Shown here one piece after another: positions 16,204 through 24,178 of a DNA stretch of 64,000 bases. Where the stretch lies: assembly GCA_965229005.1 (NCBI GenBank), contig CBDDIP010000002.1, positions 2,108,001-2,172,000 on the forward strand. The letters run 5' to 3'. The DNA comes from CBDDIP01 sp965229005. Lineage in GTDB: Bacteria > Actinomycetota > Acidimicrobiia > Acidimicrobiales > Ilumatobacteraceae. The stretch's first letter is position 1. Each line of letters begins with the position of its first letter. Both the position numbers and the translations under genes were made by a program. The notes beneath the pieces were generated by a model. The model did not search any database. It saw only the letters and a list, made by a program, of their open reading frames with translations, and had not been told where the DNA came from.

Positions 16204-17744
16204 GAGCCGACCTCGCTGGAGGATCGGAGCAGCAGGGCCGCCCGCTCGGCGACGGCGAGGACCGCCAGGTGGGTGTTGGCTCGCGGCACCCCGGGGAAGA
16301 TCGACGCGTCGACCACCCGCAGCCGTTCCAATCCGTGCACCCGGCACCGTGGGTCGACGACGGCCTTCGGATCGGCAGCAGCTCCCATGCGGGCCGTGGC
16401 GCACACGTGCGCGGCGTCGTCGGCGGTGCGCAGTGCCCAGGCGTCGATCTCCGCGTCCGACGCCGTGCGCGTCGGCGGCTCGACCGTCGCGGTCAACGGT
16501 CCGGCGGCGATCGCCCGGATCGCGTCGGACTCACCGAGGTCGAGCACGCGGCGGATGCCGTCGCGCATCCGTTCGAGGTCGCGAGGGTCGTCGAGCATGC
16601 GCTCGTCGATCACCGGGTCGGCGGTGGGATCGGCAGACGCCAATCGCAACGTCCCCTCGGACCAGCACTCGTTGACCCAGGCGCCGAGGAACCCGAGTGG
16701 CCTGCCGGCGACGAAGTTGAGCCCGACGATCATCATGTCGTTGCGTCCAGCGCCGACGAGGTCCGACGAGTAGCGGACGCACACGTTCGTGTGCCGATCG
16801 AACGCCGACCCGGGCCGTGCCTCCTCGCGCAGTGGCACCACGACAGCGCACAGCGGATGGTCCTGCACGTGCATCCCCACCGGGAGATCGGCGACGCTTC
16901 CGGCCGGCCCGACGCCGGAACGCAGCAGGATCGCGGGGGAGTGCACCGCCCCGGCGCACAGCACCACCTCACCGGCCTCCACGGTGGTCCACTCCCCGTC
17001 GATCCGCACGCGTACGCCGATGGCTGCGGTGCCGTCGAACAGCACGCGATCGACGAGTGCGTCGCCGCGGATGGTGAGGTTCGGCCGATCGCGGGCCGGC
17101 TCGAGGTAGGCGTCGTTGAGCGTGACGCGCTGCTCACTGAGCGGATCGCCGTTGATGGCGTACGGCGAGACGCCTGAACCGGCGGGGGCGTTGTGGTCCG
17201 CGCACCACGGATGCCCGGCGGCCAGTGCGCCGGCCGCGAGTGCCCGGTCCATCGAGCCCCATCGGTCCTGCGACAGGCGGAAGATCGGCAACGGCCCCGA
17301 CGATCCGTGCCACGGGTCGCTCCCGAAGTCGTGGTCGTGCTCCAACCGGCGGTAGCAGGGCAGCAGATCGTCCCAGCCCCAGCCGGGCTGGCCCCAACCG
17401 TCGTGGTCCTCCGGCAGGGCGCGGATGGCGAGCACCCCGTTGACGGTGGAGCTGCCGCCGAGTCCACGACCGCGAGTGAACAGGCGCGGCTCCTGCGCCG
17501 TCGTGCGCCGCGCCTGCATCGACGGGTACTGGAAGTCGTCGAACTTCTCCTGGGCGATGACGAGTTGTGGGTTCAGCGAGCGCATCTCGGCCGTGGCATC
17601 GTCCGACCGCCAGTCGGGGCCGGACTCGAGCAGCAGCACGCTGACGTGCGCATCCTCGCTGAGCCGGGCGGCGAGCACTGCACCTGCCGAGCCGGCACCG
17701 ACGATCACCCAGTCGTATGGCCCGGTCACGCTCGGGCCTGTCAC
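16200..17744 (-). CDS. GMC-family FAD-dependent oxidoreductase
   Basis: 514-aa flavoprotein of the glucose-methanol-choline family. N-terminal dinucleotide fold: YDWVIVGAGSAGAVLAARLS, then VLLLESGPDW. GMC signature region: FTRGRGLGGSSTVNGVLAIR. The C-terminal catalytic region contains HVCATARMGA, DPRCRVHGLERLRVVDASIF and ANTHLAVLAVAERAA. Start is the GTG at 17744 (VTGPSVTGPYDWVIVG), overlapping the upstream hydrolase by 4 bp. Such enzymes oxidise primary or secondary alcohols (choline, long-chain alcohols, sugars); the substrate here cannot be told. Confidence 0.9.
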   Translation of the reverse strand: MTGPSVTGPYDWVIVGAGSAGAVLAARLSEDAHVSVLLLESGPDWRSDDATAEMRSLNPQLVIAQEKFDDFQYPSMQARRTTAQEPRLFTRGRGLGGSSTVNGVLAIRALPEDHDGWGQPGWGWDDLLPCYRRLEHDHDFGSDPWHGSSGPLPIFRLSQDRWGSMDRALAAGALAAGHPWCADHNAPAGSGVSPYAINGDPLSEQRVTLNDAYLEPARDRPNLTIRGDALVDRVLFDGTAAIGVRVRIDGEWTTVEAGEVVLCAGAVHSPAILLRSGVGPAGSVADLPVGMHVQDHPLCAVVVPLREEARPGSAFDRHTNVCVRYSSDLVGAGRNDMMIVGLNFVAGRPLGFLGAWVNECWSEGTLRLASADPTADPVIDERMLDDPRDLERMRDGIRRVLDLGESDAIRAIAAGPLTATVEPPTRTASDAEIDAWALRTADDAAHVCATARMGAAADPKAVVDPRCRVHGLERLRVVDASIFPGVPRANTHLAVLAVAERAALLLRSSSEVGS

Positions 17745-18514
17745 GTGGCGCGCCGACTGGGCATGATCGTGTCGACCGGCAGGTCCATCGTGAGGAAGCG
17801 GAGGATGATCTGCCCCGTCTCCTCCGGTTGCTCCAACGGCAGCGCGTGCGACGCCGCAGGGACGACGGACAGCTGGGCACCCGGGATCGATTCGTACATC
17901 GTCACGGTGTGCGACAGCTCGATGATGTCGTCGTCGCCCACCAGGACGAGCACCGGCACCGACACCTCGTTCAGGTCGGCGGTGGTCAACGTCGGCTCGG
18001 AACCCCACAGCGTCAGGGTCTTGGTGACCACCTCCTCGAAGTGCTCCGGTCCGTTCGGTGAACGTTCGCCGTACGAGGCAGCCAGCGAAGCGAACATCCC
18101 GTCGCCACCACCGTTGAACGGCCGCGCGCCCTCGTGGTGGTAGTTGACGCCGATCAGCACCACCCTGGCGACGAGGTCGGGGCGACGGAGGGCGACCAGC
18201 AACGAGACGATGCCGCCATCGCTCCACCCGACCAGGTGCGCCGGTGTGCCGAGGTGCTCGATGACCGCGACGGTCTCGTCCACCATCGAGCCGAAATGGA
18301 AGGCGTCGATCGTGTCGGCGGTGCGCCCGTGCCCGCGTCGATCGAAGGCGACGACGCGGTGCGTCGGTCGCATCACGTCACCGAGGTCGTCGAGCTCATC
18401 GCTGTTCGACAGCCCGCCGTGGAGCATCACGATCGGTGGCGCGCCCGGCAAGGCGCCCGCGTGGCCGGTGTCGACGACCCACGTCGGGTGTCCGAGCACA
18501 TCGAGGTAGGTCAT
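17741..18514 (-). CDS. Alpha/beta-fold hydrolase
   Basis: 257-aa hydrolase with all three catalytic elements: oxyanion motif VMLHGGLSNSD (about residue 30), nucleophile elbow VGWSDGGIVS (Ser near 97), acid in LVLVGDDDIIE and His in PAASHALPLEQPEE. It is the first gene of the leftward operon. A TACGCT -10 box (18521-18526, reverse strand) ends 6 nt before its ATG, so it is probably leaderless. It faces the TetR gene at 18618 across 103 bp, making TetR control likely. Confidence 0.85.
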   Translation of the reverse strand: MTYLDVLGHPTWVVDTGHAGALPGAPPIVMLHGGLSNSDELDDLGDVMRPTHRVVAFDRRGHGRTADTIDAFHFGSMVDETVAVIEHLGTPAHLVGWSDGGIVSLLVALRRPDLVARVVLIGVNYHHEGARPFNGGGDGMFASLAASYGERSPNGPEHFEEVVTKTLTLWGSEPTLTTADLNEVSVPVLVLVGDDDIIELSHTVTMYESIPGAQLSVVPAASHALPLEQPEETGQIILRFLTMDLPVDTIMPSRRAT

Positions 18515-18520
18515 CCGCCG

Positions 18521-18526
18521 AGCGTA
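18521..18526 (-). promoter_or_regulatory. -10 box of a leaderless promoter for the hydrolase operon
   Basis: TACGCT on the reverse strand, 6 nt before the ATG at 18514, with no Shine-Dalgarno between. Confidence 0.5.
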
Positions 18527-18604
18527 TTCATCAGAACCGGTGGCACCCCGATCACGGACGCCGGCGCCGCCGACGTCGAGGAACGAAGCCCGGCCCTGGG
18601 TTGC

Positions 18605-18610
18605 TACCGT
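18605..18610 (+). promoter_or_regulatory. -10 box of a leaderless promoter for the TetR gene
   Basis: TACCGT ends 7 nt before the ATG at 18618. It is divergent from the promoter at 18521-18526. Confidence 0.5.
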
Positions 18611-18617
18611 CGAGCCG

Positions 18618-19370
18618 ATGACGCGGCTCGATTCGATGACGTGGAACGCCCCGGCGCACGGGTCCGCGCGGCGCAGCCGCATCGCTCGCCCGCTCGAGGG
18701 CAAGGTGCGCGGGTTGGCGCCCGAGGCGCCGACCAAGTCTGAGCTCACCCGACAGCGAATCCTGGACGCAGCCGCGGCCGTGTTCCGTGCGCAGGGGTAC
18801 TCGGGGGCGAGGCTGGCGGACATCGCCCGTCACGCCGGCATCCAGACCGGAAGTCTCCACACCCACTTCGCCTCCCGTGAGTCGTTGGCCGACGAGGTGC
18901 TGCACACCGGCGTGGCGATCACCCGCCAGCACATCGGTGCAGCGCTGGCGGCGCTGGCTCCGTCGGCAACACCCGTCGATCAGCTCGTGGCTGCCATGCG
19001 CGCCCACGCCGAGGCGGCGCTGTCCATCAGCGACTACACGGCAGCCAGGACGCGCATCGTCAACGAGGTACCTGCCGACGTCCGCCGGCGCCACCTCGTC
19101 GACCACGGGCACGACGATCAGCGCTGGGATGCGCTGCTGCGCGCCGCGGTTCGTTCCGGCCAGCTGCGCGCCGACCTCGACCTGGCGATCGTTCAGTTGC
19201 TGATCCTCGGGGCGCTCTCCGTCGCCGCCGAGTCGTATCGGCCGATGTCGGGCAGGTCCATGCGGTCGATCGTCGATGCGTCGGTCGGCGTGCTGATGGG
19301 TGGGCTCGCGGCGCCGGCATCGGCGCAGGCGTCAGGCGTGACGAAGCCGCGCATGATGCGTCGCCGCTGA
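18618..19370 (+). CDS. TetR/AcrR family transcriptional regulator
   Basis: 250-aa regulator with an unusually long N-terminal extension (about 45 residues, Arg-rich) before the HTH. The DNA-binding part is textbook: RQRILDAAAAVFRAQGYSGA, RLADIARHAGIQTGSLHTHF, ASRESLADEVLHTG (about residues 48-100). The C-terminal domain ends with a basic tail MMRRR. The start at 18618 is supported by the leaderless -10 box. It is divergent from the hydrolase/GMC/thioesterase/GNAT operon, its most likely target. Confidence 0.87.
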   Translation: MTRLDSMTWNAPAHGSARRSRIARPLEGKVRGLAPEAPTKSELTRQRILDAAAAVFRAQGYSGARLADIARHAGIQTGSLHTHFASRESLADEVLHTGVAITRQHIGAALAALAPSATPVDQLVAAMRAHAEAALSISDYTAARTRIVNEVPADVRRRHLVDHGHDDQRWDALLRAAVRSGQLRADLDLAIVQLLILGALSVAAESYRPMSGRSMRSIVDASVGVLMGGLAAPASAQASGVTKPRMMRRR

Positions 19371-19408
19371 GGCCGCGAATCATGGTGCGCAGCGCGAGTT
19401 CGGCGCGC

Positions 19409-19414
19409 TACCAT
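19409..19414 (+). promoter_or_regulatory. -10 box of a leaderless promoter for the methyltransferase
   Basis: TACCAT ends 7 nt before the ATG at 19422; no Shine-Dalgarno is seen. Confidence 0.5.
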
Positions 19415-19421
19415 TCGTCCA

Positions 19422-20246
19422 ATGAACGAGAACAGAATCTCAGAGAGTGAGAATCAGTACACACACGGTCATGCCGACGCCGTGCTGCGTTCGCATCGTT
19501 GGCGTACCGCCGAGAACTCCGCCGCGTATCTGCTCGCATCGTTGCGGCCGGGCATGCGGCTCCTCGACGTGGGCTGCGGCCCGGGCACGCTCACGGCCGA
19601 CCTCGCTGCTCGGGTCGCACCTGGCGCGACGCTCGGCATCGATCTCTCACCATCGGTCATCGCCGAAGCGACCGAGGCGGCTGCGGATACACCGGGGTTG
19701 ACGTTCGCTGTGGCCGATCTGCACGCCGTGGATCCGCCCTCGGGCGGGTTCGACGTGGTGCATGCGCACCAAGTGCTCCAGCACGTCGAGGACCCGGTCG
19801 CTGCGCTCCGCGCGATGGGTTCGTTGCTCGCGCCCGACGGGCTGGTCGCCGCGCGAGACGCGGACTACTCGGCGATGACCTGGTGGCCGGAGGAGCCGGC
19901 GCTCGATCGGTGGTTGGAGATCTACCGTGCCGTCACGAAGCGCAACGGCGCCGAGTGCGACGCCGGTCGCCGGCTGCTCCACTGGGCGCACGATGCCGGC
20001 TTCGAGCAGGTCGACTTCACCAGCTCGACGTGGACGTACTCGACGACGGCCGACCTCGCCTGGTGGTGCGACCTGTGGGCGGAGCGGGTCACCAGCACCC
20101 GTCTCGCCGAGCAGGCCGTCACCTTCGCGGTGTCCACCGCCGATGAGCTCGCGGAGATCGCCACCGGCTGGCGCTCCTGGGGCCAACGTGCTGACGCGGT
20201 GTTCATCGTGCCGCACGGCGAGATCGTCGCCCGCCGACCCGCATGA
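19422..20246 (+). CDS. SAM-dependent class I methyltransferase
   Basis: 274-aa methyltransferase of the Methyltransf_11/UbiE-like group. Motif I is LRPGMRLLDVGCGPGTLTAD (about residues 41-60), motif II GIDLSPSVIAEA, and the post-motif region GGFDVVHAHQVLQHVEDPVA with LLAPDGLVAARDADYSA. The C-terminal half (EEPALDRWLEIYRAVTKRNG, AGRRLLHWAHDAGFEQVDF) looks substrate-specific. The N-terminal HGHADAVLRSHRWRTAENSA is typical of actinobacterial small-molecule methyltransferases. A single gene with its own leaderless promoter; methyl acceptor unknown. Confidence 0.88.
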   Translation: MNENRISESENQYTHGHADAVLRSHRWRTAENSAAYLLASLRPGMRLLDVGCGPGTLTADLAARVAPGATLGIDLSPSVIAEATEAAADTPGLTFAVADLHAVDPPSGGFDVVHAHQVLQHVEDPVAALRAMGSLLAPDGLVAARDADYSAMTWWPEEPALDRWLEIYRAVTKRNGAECDAGRRLLHWAHDAGFEQVDFTSSTWTYSTTADLAWWCDLWAERVTSTRLAEQAVTFAVSTADELAEIATGWRSWGQRADAVFIVPHGEIVARRPA

Positions 20247-20261
20247 CGCATGACGCGTTGC

Positions 20262-21107
20262 TCAGCCGCGCTCGAGCAGCTCCAGCGTCTGCGTGGGGTC
20301 GGCCACCTCGGCGCCGAGCGATTCGACGAGCGCGACCGCCTGGGTGACGAGGTCTTCGTTGCGCGGGATGGACGAGCCGGCGAAGTCCTCGAGGCCGACT
20401 CGAACGTGGCCGCCGTGCTCGATCGCTGCCGCGGCCAACCCGGAGGAGACGACGTCACCGCCGATCACGCCGACCATCCACGGCAGCCCGGTCCCGGCGA
20501 GCATCGCCCGGTAGGCGTCGAGCGACGTCGTCGTCGGCGGCAACCCGAACGGCACGGCGCCGCCGAAGTAGAGCTGCACCTTCACCAGTTCGGGCAACGT
20601 GCCTGCCTCGAGGTGAGTCAACACGGTGCGCAGGAAGCCCGGTTCGAAGACGGACACGTGCACCGGGAGGCGACGGCTGCGGCACCAGTCGAACATGAAG
20701 GCAGCGTCGTCGGCGCTGTTGCCGTAGAAAAACGGGCCGATGGCGACGACGCCCGGGTCGGCCGATGCCATGGGCAGCATCCCCGCGTCGAACAGCGCGT
20801 CCAGGTGCGAGTACCGGTCGACGATCGGTGCATCGTCGGACATGCCGCGGACCGTCGGGTGCAGCAGTGCGTCCGGCCGGCGATCGAGCACCTCGCGCCA
20901 GGCGTCGGCGTAGGGCTGTGGATCGTGGCGTGCCGGGCCCCCGACGTTGGGGTCGTCGTTGTGGTTGTGGACGATCGCCGCGCCGCGATCCAGGCACTCG
21001 AGCGCGCACGCGGCGATCTCGGCGGGGGAGCGGGGCACGTTCGGGTTCGTCCGCTTGCGCGTCGATCCGTTGATCGCCGCTTCGATGATCACCGGCGGCC
21101 GGTGCAT
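20262..21107 (-). CDS. Beta-keto acid cleavage enzyme (BKACE, DUF849)
   Basis: 281-aa TIM-barrel protein of the BKACE family, which condenses a beta-keto acid with acetyl-CoA and cleaves it to acetoacetate plus an acyl-CoA (the lysine-fermentation Kce enzyme is the best-known member). Family signatures are IIEAAINGSTRKR, AAIVHNHNDDP (the metal-binding HxH), KVQLYFGGAVPFGLPP, and HVRVGLEDFAGSS. The first gene of the unit ends 4 bp before this start, so it is co-transcribed with the MDMPI-type protein. Its specific keto acid cannot be deduced. Confidence 0.88.
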   Translation of the reverse strand: MHRPPVIIEAAINGSTRKRTNPNVPRSPAEIAACALECLDRGAAIVHNHNDDPNVGGPARHDPQPYADAWREVLDRRPDALLHPTVRGMSDDAPIVDRYSHLDALFDAGMLPMASADPGVVAIGPFFYGNSADDAAFMFDWCRSRRLPVHVSVFEPGFLRTVLTHLEAGTLPELVKVQLYFGGAVPFGLPPTTTSLDAYRAMLAGTGLPWMVGVIGGDVVSSGLAAAAIEHGGHVRVGLEDFAGSSIPRNEDLVTQAVALVESLGAEVADPTQTLELLERG

Positions 21108-21111
21108 CGGC

Positions 21112-21873
21112 TCAGAAGCCGGGGAAGGCGTGGCGCAACGCGTCGAGCTCCGCAGCGTTGCCGCTGACGGAGCTCGGTGTGTGCTCGGCGTCGAGCCGTC
21201 CGTACACCAGACGCACGAGCGACTCGGCCGGCATCGTGATGTCGGGCAGAGCGGCGGACTCGGCCGGTTCGAGCGTCAGGCCATCGGCAGTCACGACGAC
21301 GACGACGTCGCGATCCGGATCCGTCGTGTGGATCGTGATCGTTCGCGCGTTGCCGTCGGACTTTCCGGTGAAGCGGACGAGCATGCCCACGGTGTCGACG
21401 ATCAACGCTGCGGCGCTCGCCGGCACGGTGGCAGCGGGATCGAGCGCGACCTCGACGTCCCACGTGTGCAGCGCGTGCTCGTTGAGTCGCATGCCGACGA
21501 GCCCGGCGGTGTCGAGCGTCATCGGCCCGAGTGTGAAGGTCAGGTTCGTCCACTCTGCGTCGGTGAGCGATCCGGCGCGTTCGATCAACGCCGCATCCGC
21601 GGCAAGCACGCCATCGCGCTGCGCCACTGGCAACTTCGCGTTCCACTCGTCCCACACCGACTGATTGAAGTCCGCCGGTACCTCGTCGCCGGCTGCCGTG
21701 GCGTCGAGGCGGGTGCGCATGATCACGGCACCCGAACCGAGGTGGGACAGCGTCTGCGCGACGGTCCACTCCGTCGGGAAGGCAGGAGCGGTGAGCTGAC
21801 CCTCGTCGAGGTCGGCGACGAGCGATCGCAGCCGATCAACGGACCGGGTGAGCTCCTGCAGCTGGGCGTTCAT
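21112..21873 (-). CDS. Maleylpyruvate isomerase (MDMPI) family, DinB-like protein
   Basis: 253-aa protein of the mycothiol-dependent maleylpyruvate isomerase / DinB superfamily. N-terminal four-helix bundle: LVADLDEGQLTAPAFPTEWT, VAQTLSHLGSGAVIMRTRLD and LVGMRLNEHALHTWDVEVAL (His residues in metal-binding positions, about 48 and 143). The C-terminal MDMPI_C-type beta domain includes DITMPAESLVRLVYGRLDAE. It is first in a two-gene unit with the BKACE gene. Many family members are uncharacterised thiol-dependent transferases, so isomerase activity is not assured. Confidence 0.8.
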   Translation of the reverse strand: MNAQLQELTRSVDRLRSLVADLDEGQLTAPAFPTEWTVAQTLSHLGSGAVIMRTRLDATAAGDEVPADFNQSVWDEWNAKLPVAQRDGVLAADAALIERAGSLTDAEWTNLTFTLGPMTLDTAGLVGMRLNEHALHTWDVEVALDPAATVPASAAALIVDTVGMLVRFTGKSDGNARTITIHTTDPDRDVVVVVTADGLTLEPAESAALPDITMPAESLVRLVYGRLDAEHTPSSVSGNAAELDALRHAFPGF

Positions 21874-21983
21874 GCGGACCATCCTGCCGCATCCGAGCCA
21901 GACCGAGGTCGATGAAGCGGGCAAGCACGGGCGACGGAGTCCAACCGGGTGAGGGGATCCAGCCCGGGCGGCCGGCTCGGCGG

Positions 21984-22148
21984 TCAGTGGGTCGTGGCGA
22001 GCTGTGCATGGAAGTGGTGCTCCACGTCGTGGCCGAGGGGGCAGCGAGCGGTGGCGATGAGGCCGTGATCGGTGTTGCGGAGGGACGTCATCTCGGCGAT
22101 GTCCATCAGGTAGGTGCGGTCGCATTGGGGGCAGTGGAGATCGAACAT
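21984..22148 (-). CDS. 54-aa Cys/His-rich small protein (possible zinc knuckle)
   Basis: 54 codons, with CPQC at residues 6-9 and CPLGH at 36-40, giving a CxxC...CxxxH set of possible zinc ligands, followed by a His-rich end (HDVEHHFHAQLATTH). It starts MFDLHCPQCDRTYLMDIAEM. It is divergent from the LysR gene 72 bp away, which may control it. Similar tiny zinc-ribbon ORFs are common in actinobacteria, with no assigned function. The composition argues strongly that it is real. Confidence 0.7.
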   Translation of the reverse strand: MFDLHCPQCDRTYLMDIAEMTSLRNTDHGLIATARCPLGHDVEHHFHAQLATTH

Positions 22149-22208
22149 GTCACCAGTGTGAGCCGGTTCATTCGAAACAACAAGCGATGGTTCCTACCGT
22201 GTTCCGTG

Positions 22209-22214
22209 TAGCTT
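22209..22214 (+). promoter_or_regulatory. -10 box of a leaderless promoter for the LysR gene
   Basis: TAGCTT ends 6 nt before the ATG at 22221. The same hexamer and spacing occur at the CorA gene. Confidence 0.5.
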
Positions 22215-22220
22215 TGCTTC

Positions 22221-23138
22221 ATGATCGACGTCACCCTCCAGCAGCTCCGGATGCTCCGCGAAGTGGCCGCACGCAGCACGATCGCCTCGGCAGCCGAGTC
22301 CATGGGGTACACGCCGTCCGCCGTCTCGCAACAGCTCGCCGGCCTGGAGAAGGCGACGGGAGTTGCCGTTCTCGAACGAGTCGGGCGCAACGTCCGGCTC
22401 ACCGACGCCGGGCGCGAACTGGTGCGCCACGCCGACGGGCTGATGGCCGGGATGGAAGCGGCACGCGTCGCACTGGAGCGGGTGAACAACGAGGTGCGTG
22501 GCACGCTCGAGATGGCGGTGTACGAATCCGTGGCCACCACGCTCGTGCCGCCGATGCTGGTCCGGTTGCACGACATCTACCCCGACCTCCACGTGCGAAC
22601 CCGTCAAGCCGACCCCGACGTGGCAATCGAGTCGCTCGTCACGGGCGAGATCGATCTCGCGTTCACCGTCGACTACCCGCACACACCGGCAGCACCACGC
22701 GCCGACATCATGCGCGACAAGTTGCTCGTCGATCACTTCCGCGCGGTCGTGCCAGCGGACGACGCGCTGGTCGGCCCCGTGATCCGTCTGGCCGACCTGC
22801 GCGACCGCCCGTTCATCTCCTCGCCGGGCACGATGAGCTGTGGCCGCTGCGTGCTGATGGCGTGTCGTGAGGCCGGCTTCGAGCCCGACGTCGCGCACCA
22901 GCTCGACGACTACCCGACCACCCTGCACCTCGTCGCCGCCGGGCAGGGCGTTGCCCTGATCAGCGATCTCGGTCTCGTCGGCATCGGCGACCGGGTGCGC
23001 GTCCTGCACCTCGACCAGCCGCTGACGCGAACGATCGAGCTGGCCTACCGACGGGCCAGCGCCGAGCGGCCGGCGATCGTCGCCGTGCGCGACACGCTGC
23101 GGCGGATCGTCGCCGAGCAGTTCCAGCTGTCGCGCTGA
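22221..23138 (+). CDS. LysR-family transcriptional regulator
   Basis: 305 aa, the normal LysR length. The N-terminal winged HTH is complete: LQQLRMLREVAARSTIASAA, ESMGYTPSAVSQQLAGLEKA, VLERVGRNVRLTDAGRELVR. The effector domain follows with LPPMLVRLHDIYPDLHVRTR-like wording and GEIDLAFTVDYPH. A Cys-rich patch (SPGTMSCGRCVLMACREAGF, about residues 207-226) is unusual and could sense redox state or metal. It is divergent from the 54-aa Cys/His protein, the most probable target besides itself. Confidence 0.9.
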   Translation: MIDVTLQQLRMLREVAARSTIASAAESMGYTPSAVSQQLAGLEKATGVAVLERVGRNVRLTDAGRELVRHADGLMAGMEAARVALERVNNEVRGTLEMAVYESVATTLVPPMLVRLHDIYPDLHVRTRQADPDVAIESLVTGEIDLAFTVDYPHTPAAPRADIMRDKLLVDHFRAVVPADDALVGPVIRLADLRDRPFISSPGTMSCGRCVLMACREAGFEPDVAHQLDDYPTTLHLVAAGQGVALISDLGLVGIGDRVRVLHLDQPLTRTIELAYRRASAERPAIVAVRDTLRRIVAEQFQLSR

Positions 23139-23145
23139 CCGGCGA

Positions 23146-24123
23146 CTACAACCACTCGCGCTTGCGGAACAGCACGTACAGCGCCGAAGACAGCACGACC
23201 ACCAAGCCGCCCGAGGCATAGACGCCCCAGGTCTCGCCTTCGCCCGGGTACGGCACGTTCATGCCGTAGAAGCCGGTGATCAGCGTCGGTACGGCGATGA
23301 TCGCGGCCCAGCTGGTGACCTGCTTCATCACCTGGTTCTGGCGGTAGTCGCGCAGGCTGATGTTGGTCTCGACGATGGTGCTGACGAGGTCGCGCAGGGT
23401 GTCGGTGGACTCGCTGACCCGCAGGATGTGGTCGTAGACGTCCTGGAAGTAGGGAAACAGGCTGTCGGCGACGACGTCGTGATCGCGTCGCATGAGGCTG
23501 CTCACCGCTTCGCGCATCGGCACCACCAACCGGTGGAATCGCACGAGGGCGCGGCGCATCTGGAACCAGTGCCGCTGTTGCGCCGGGTCGAGCGGGCGCT
23601 CGGAGAAGATGCCTTCGCTGACCTCGTCGTAGTAGTCGTCGAAGGCCTGCACGGTCTCGAAGCAGCCATCGACGATCACGTCGAGCAGGCCGTAGAGCAG
23701 GAAGCTGACGCCGTGCTTGGCGAGCTCACTGGAGCGGTCCCAGCGGGCCAGCACCGGGTCCATCGAGAAGCCCTCGTTCTTGCGGACGGTGATCAGCCAA
23801 CGCTCGTTGATGAACGCGTCGACTTCGGTCTCGTCGAGGCCTCCCTCTTCCGCATTGACCTTGACGGCGTACGCGGAGAGGAACAGGTGCGAGTCGTAGC
23901 GGTCGAGCTTGGGGCGCTGGTGCGCGCTCAGCGCGTCCTCGACGGCGAGCTCGTGCAGCCCGAGCTCTTCGGCGAGCTCGTGGATCTGCTCCTTCGACGG
24001 GCCGCAGAAGTCGACCCAGACGATCGTGCCCTCTTGATCGAGGTAGTCGGAGACCTCGGCGAGCGGGAAGCCCTCGGCCTCCATCACCCCGTCGCGGTAC
24101 ACACGAGTCCGGGCGTCGCTCAT
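23146..24123 (-). CDS. corA: CorA-family magnesium/divalent cation transporter
   Basis: 325-aa inner-membrane channel. The large N-terminal cytoplasmic domain contains LAEELGLHELAVEDALSAHQ and RPKLDRYDSHLFLSAYAVKV. The C-terminus has two transmembrane helices separated by the family's selectivity motif GFYGMNVPYPGEG (GMN near residue 291). The protein ends in the basic FRKREWL. These pentameric channels import Mg2+ (or Co2+/Ni2+). A TAGCTT box 6 nt upstream indicates a leaderless transcript. The 3' end converges on the LysR gene with a 7-bp gap. Confidence 0.92.
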   Translation of the reverse strand: MSDARTRVYRDGVMEAEGFPLAEVSDYLDQEGTIVWVDFCGPSKEQIHELAEELGLHELAVEDALSAHQRPKLDRYDSHLFLSAYAVKVNAEEGGLDETEVDAFINERWLITVRKNEGFSMDPVLARWDRSSELAKHGVSFLLYGLLDVIVDGCFETVQAFDDYYDEVSEGIFSERPLDPAQQRHWFQMRRALVRFHRLVVPMREAVSSLMRRDHDVVADSLFPYFQDVYDHILRVSESTDTLRDLVSTIVETNISLRDYRQNQVMKQVTSWAAIIAVPTLITGFYGMNVPYPGEGETWGVYASGGLVVVLSSALYVLFRKREWL

Positions 24124-24129
24124 CGAGCA

Positions 24130-24135
24130 AAGCTA
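24130..24135 (-). promoter_or_regulatory. -10 box of a leaderless promoter for corA
   Basis: TAGCTT on the reverse strand, 6 nt before the ATG at 24123. Confidence 0.5.
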
Positions 24136-24178
24136 CGCCGGTCACGAAGTGAACGGGTTGCTGTGCCACGCTGCGCGC

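Noticed and set aside
22149..22220. LysR T-N11-A box in the divergent region (ATTCG...CGAT)
   Set aside because: Arms are short and imperfect; not distinguishable from chance by eye.
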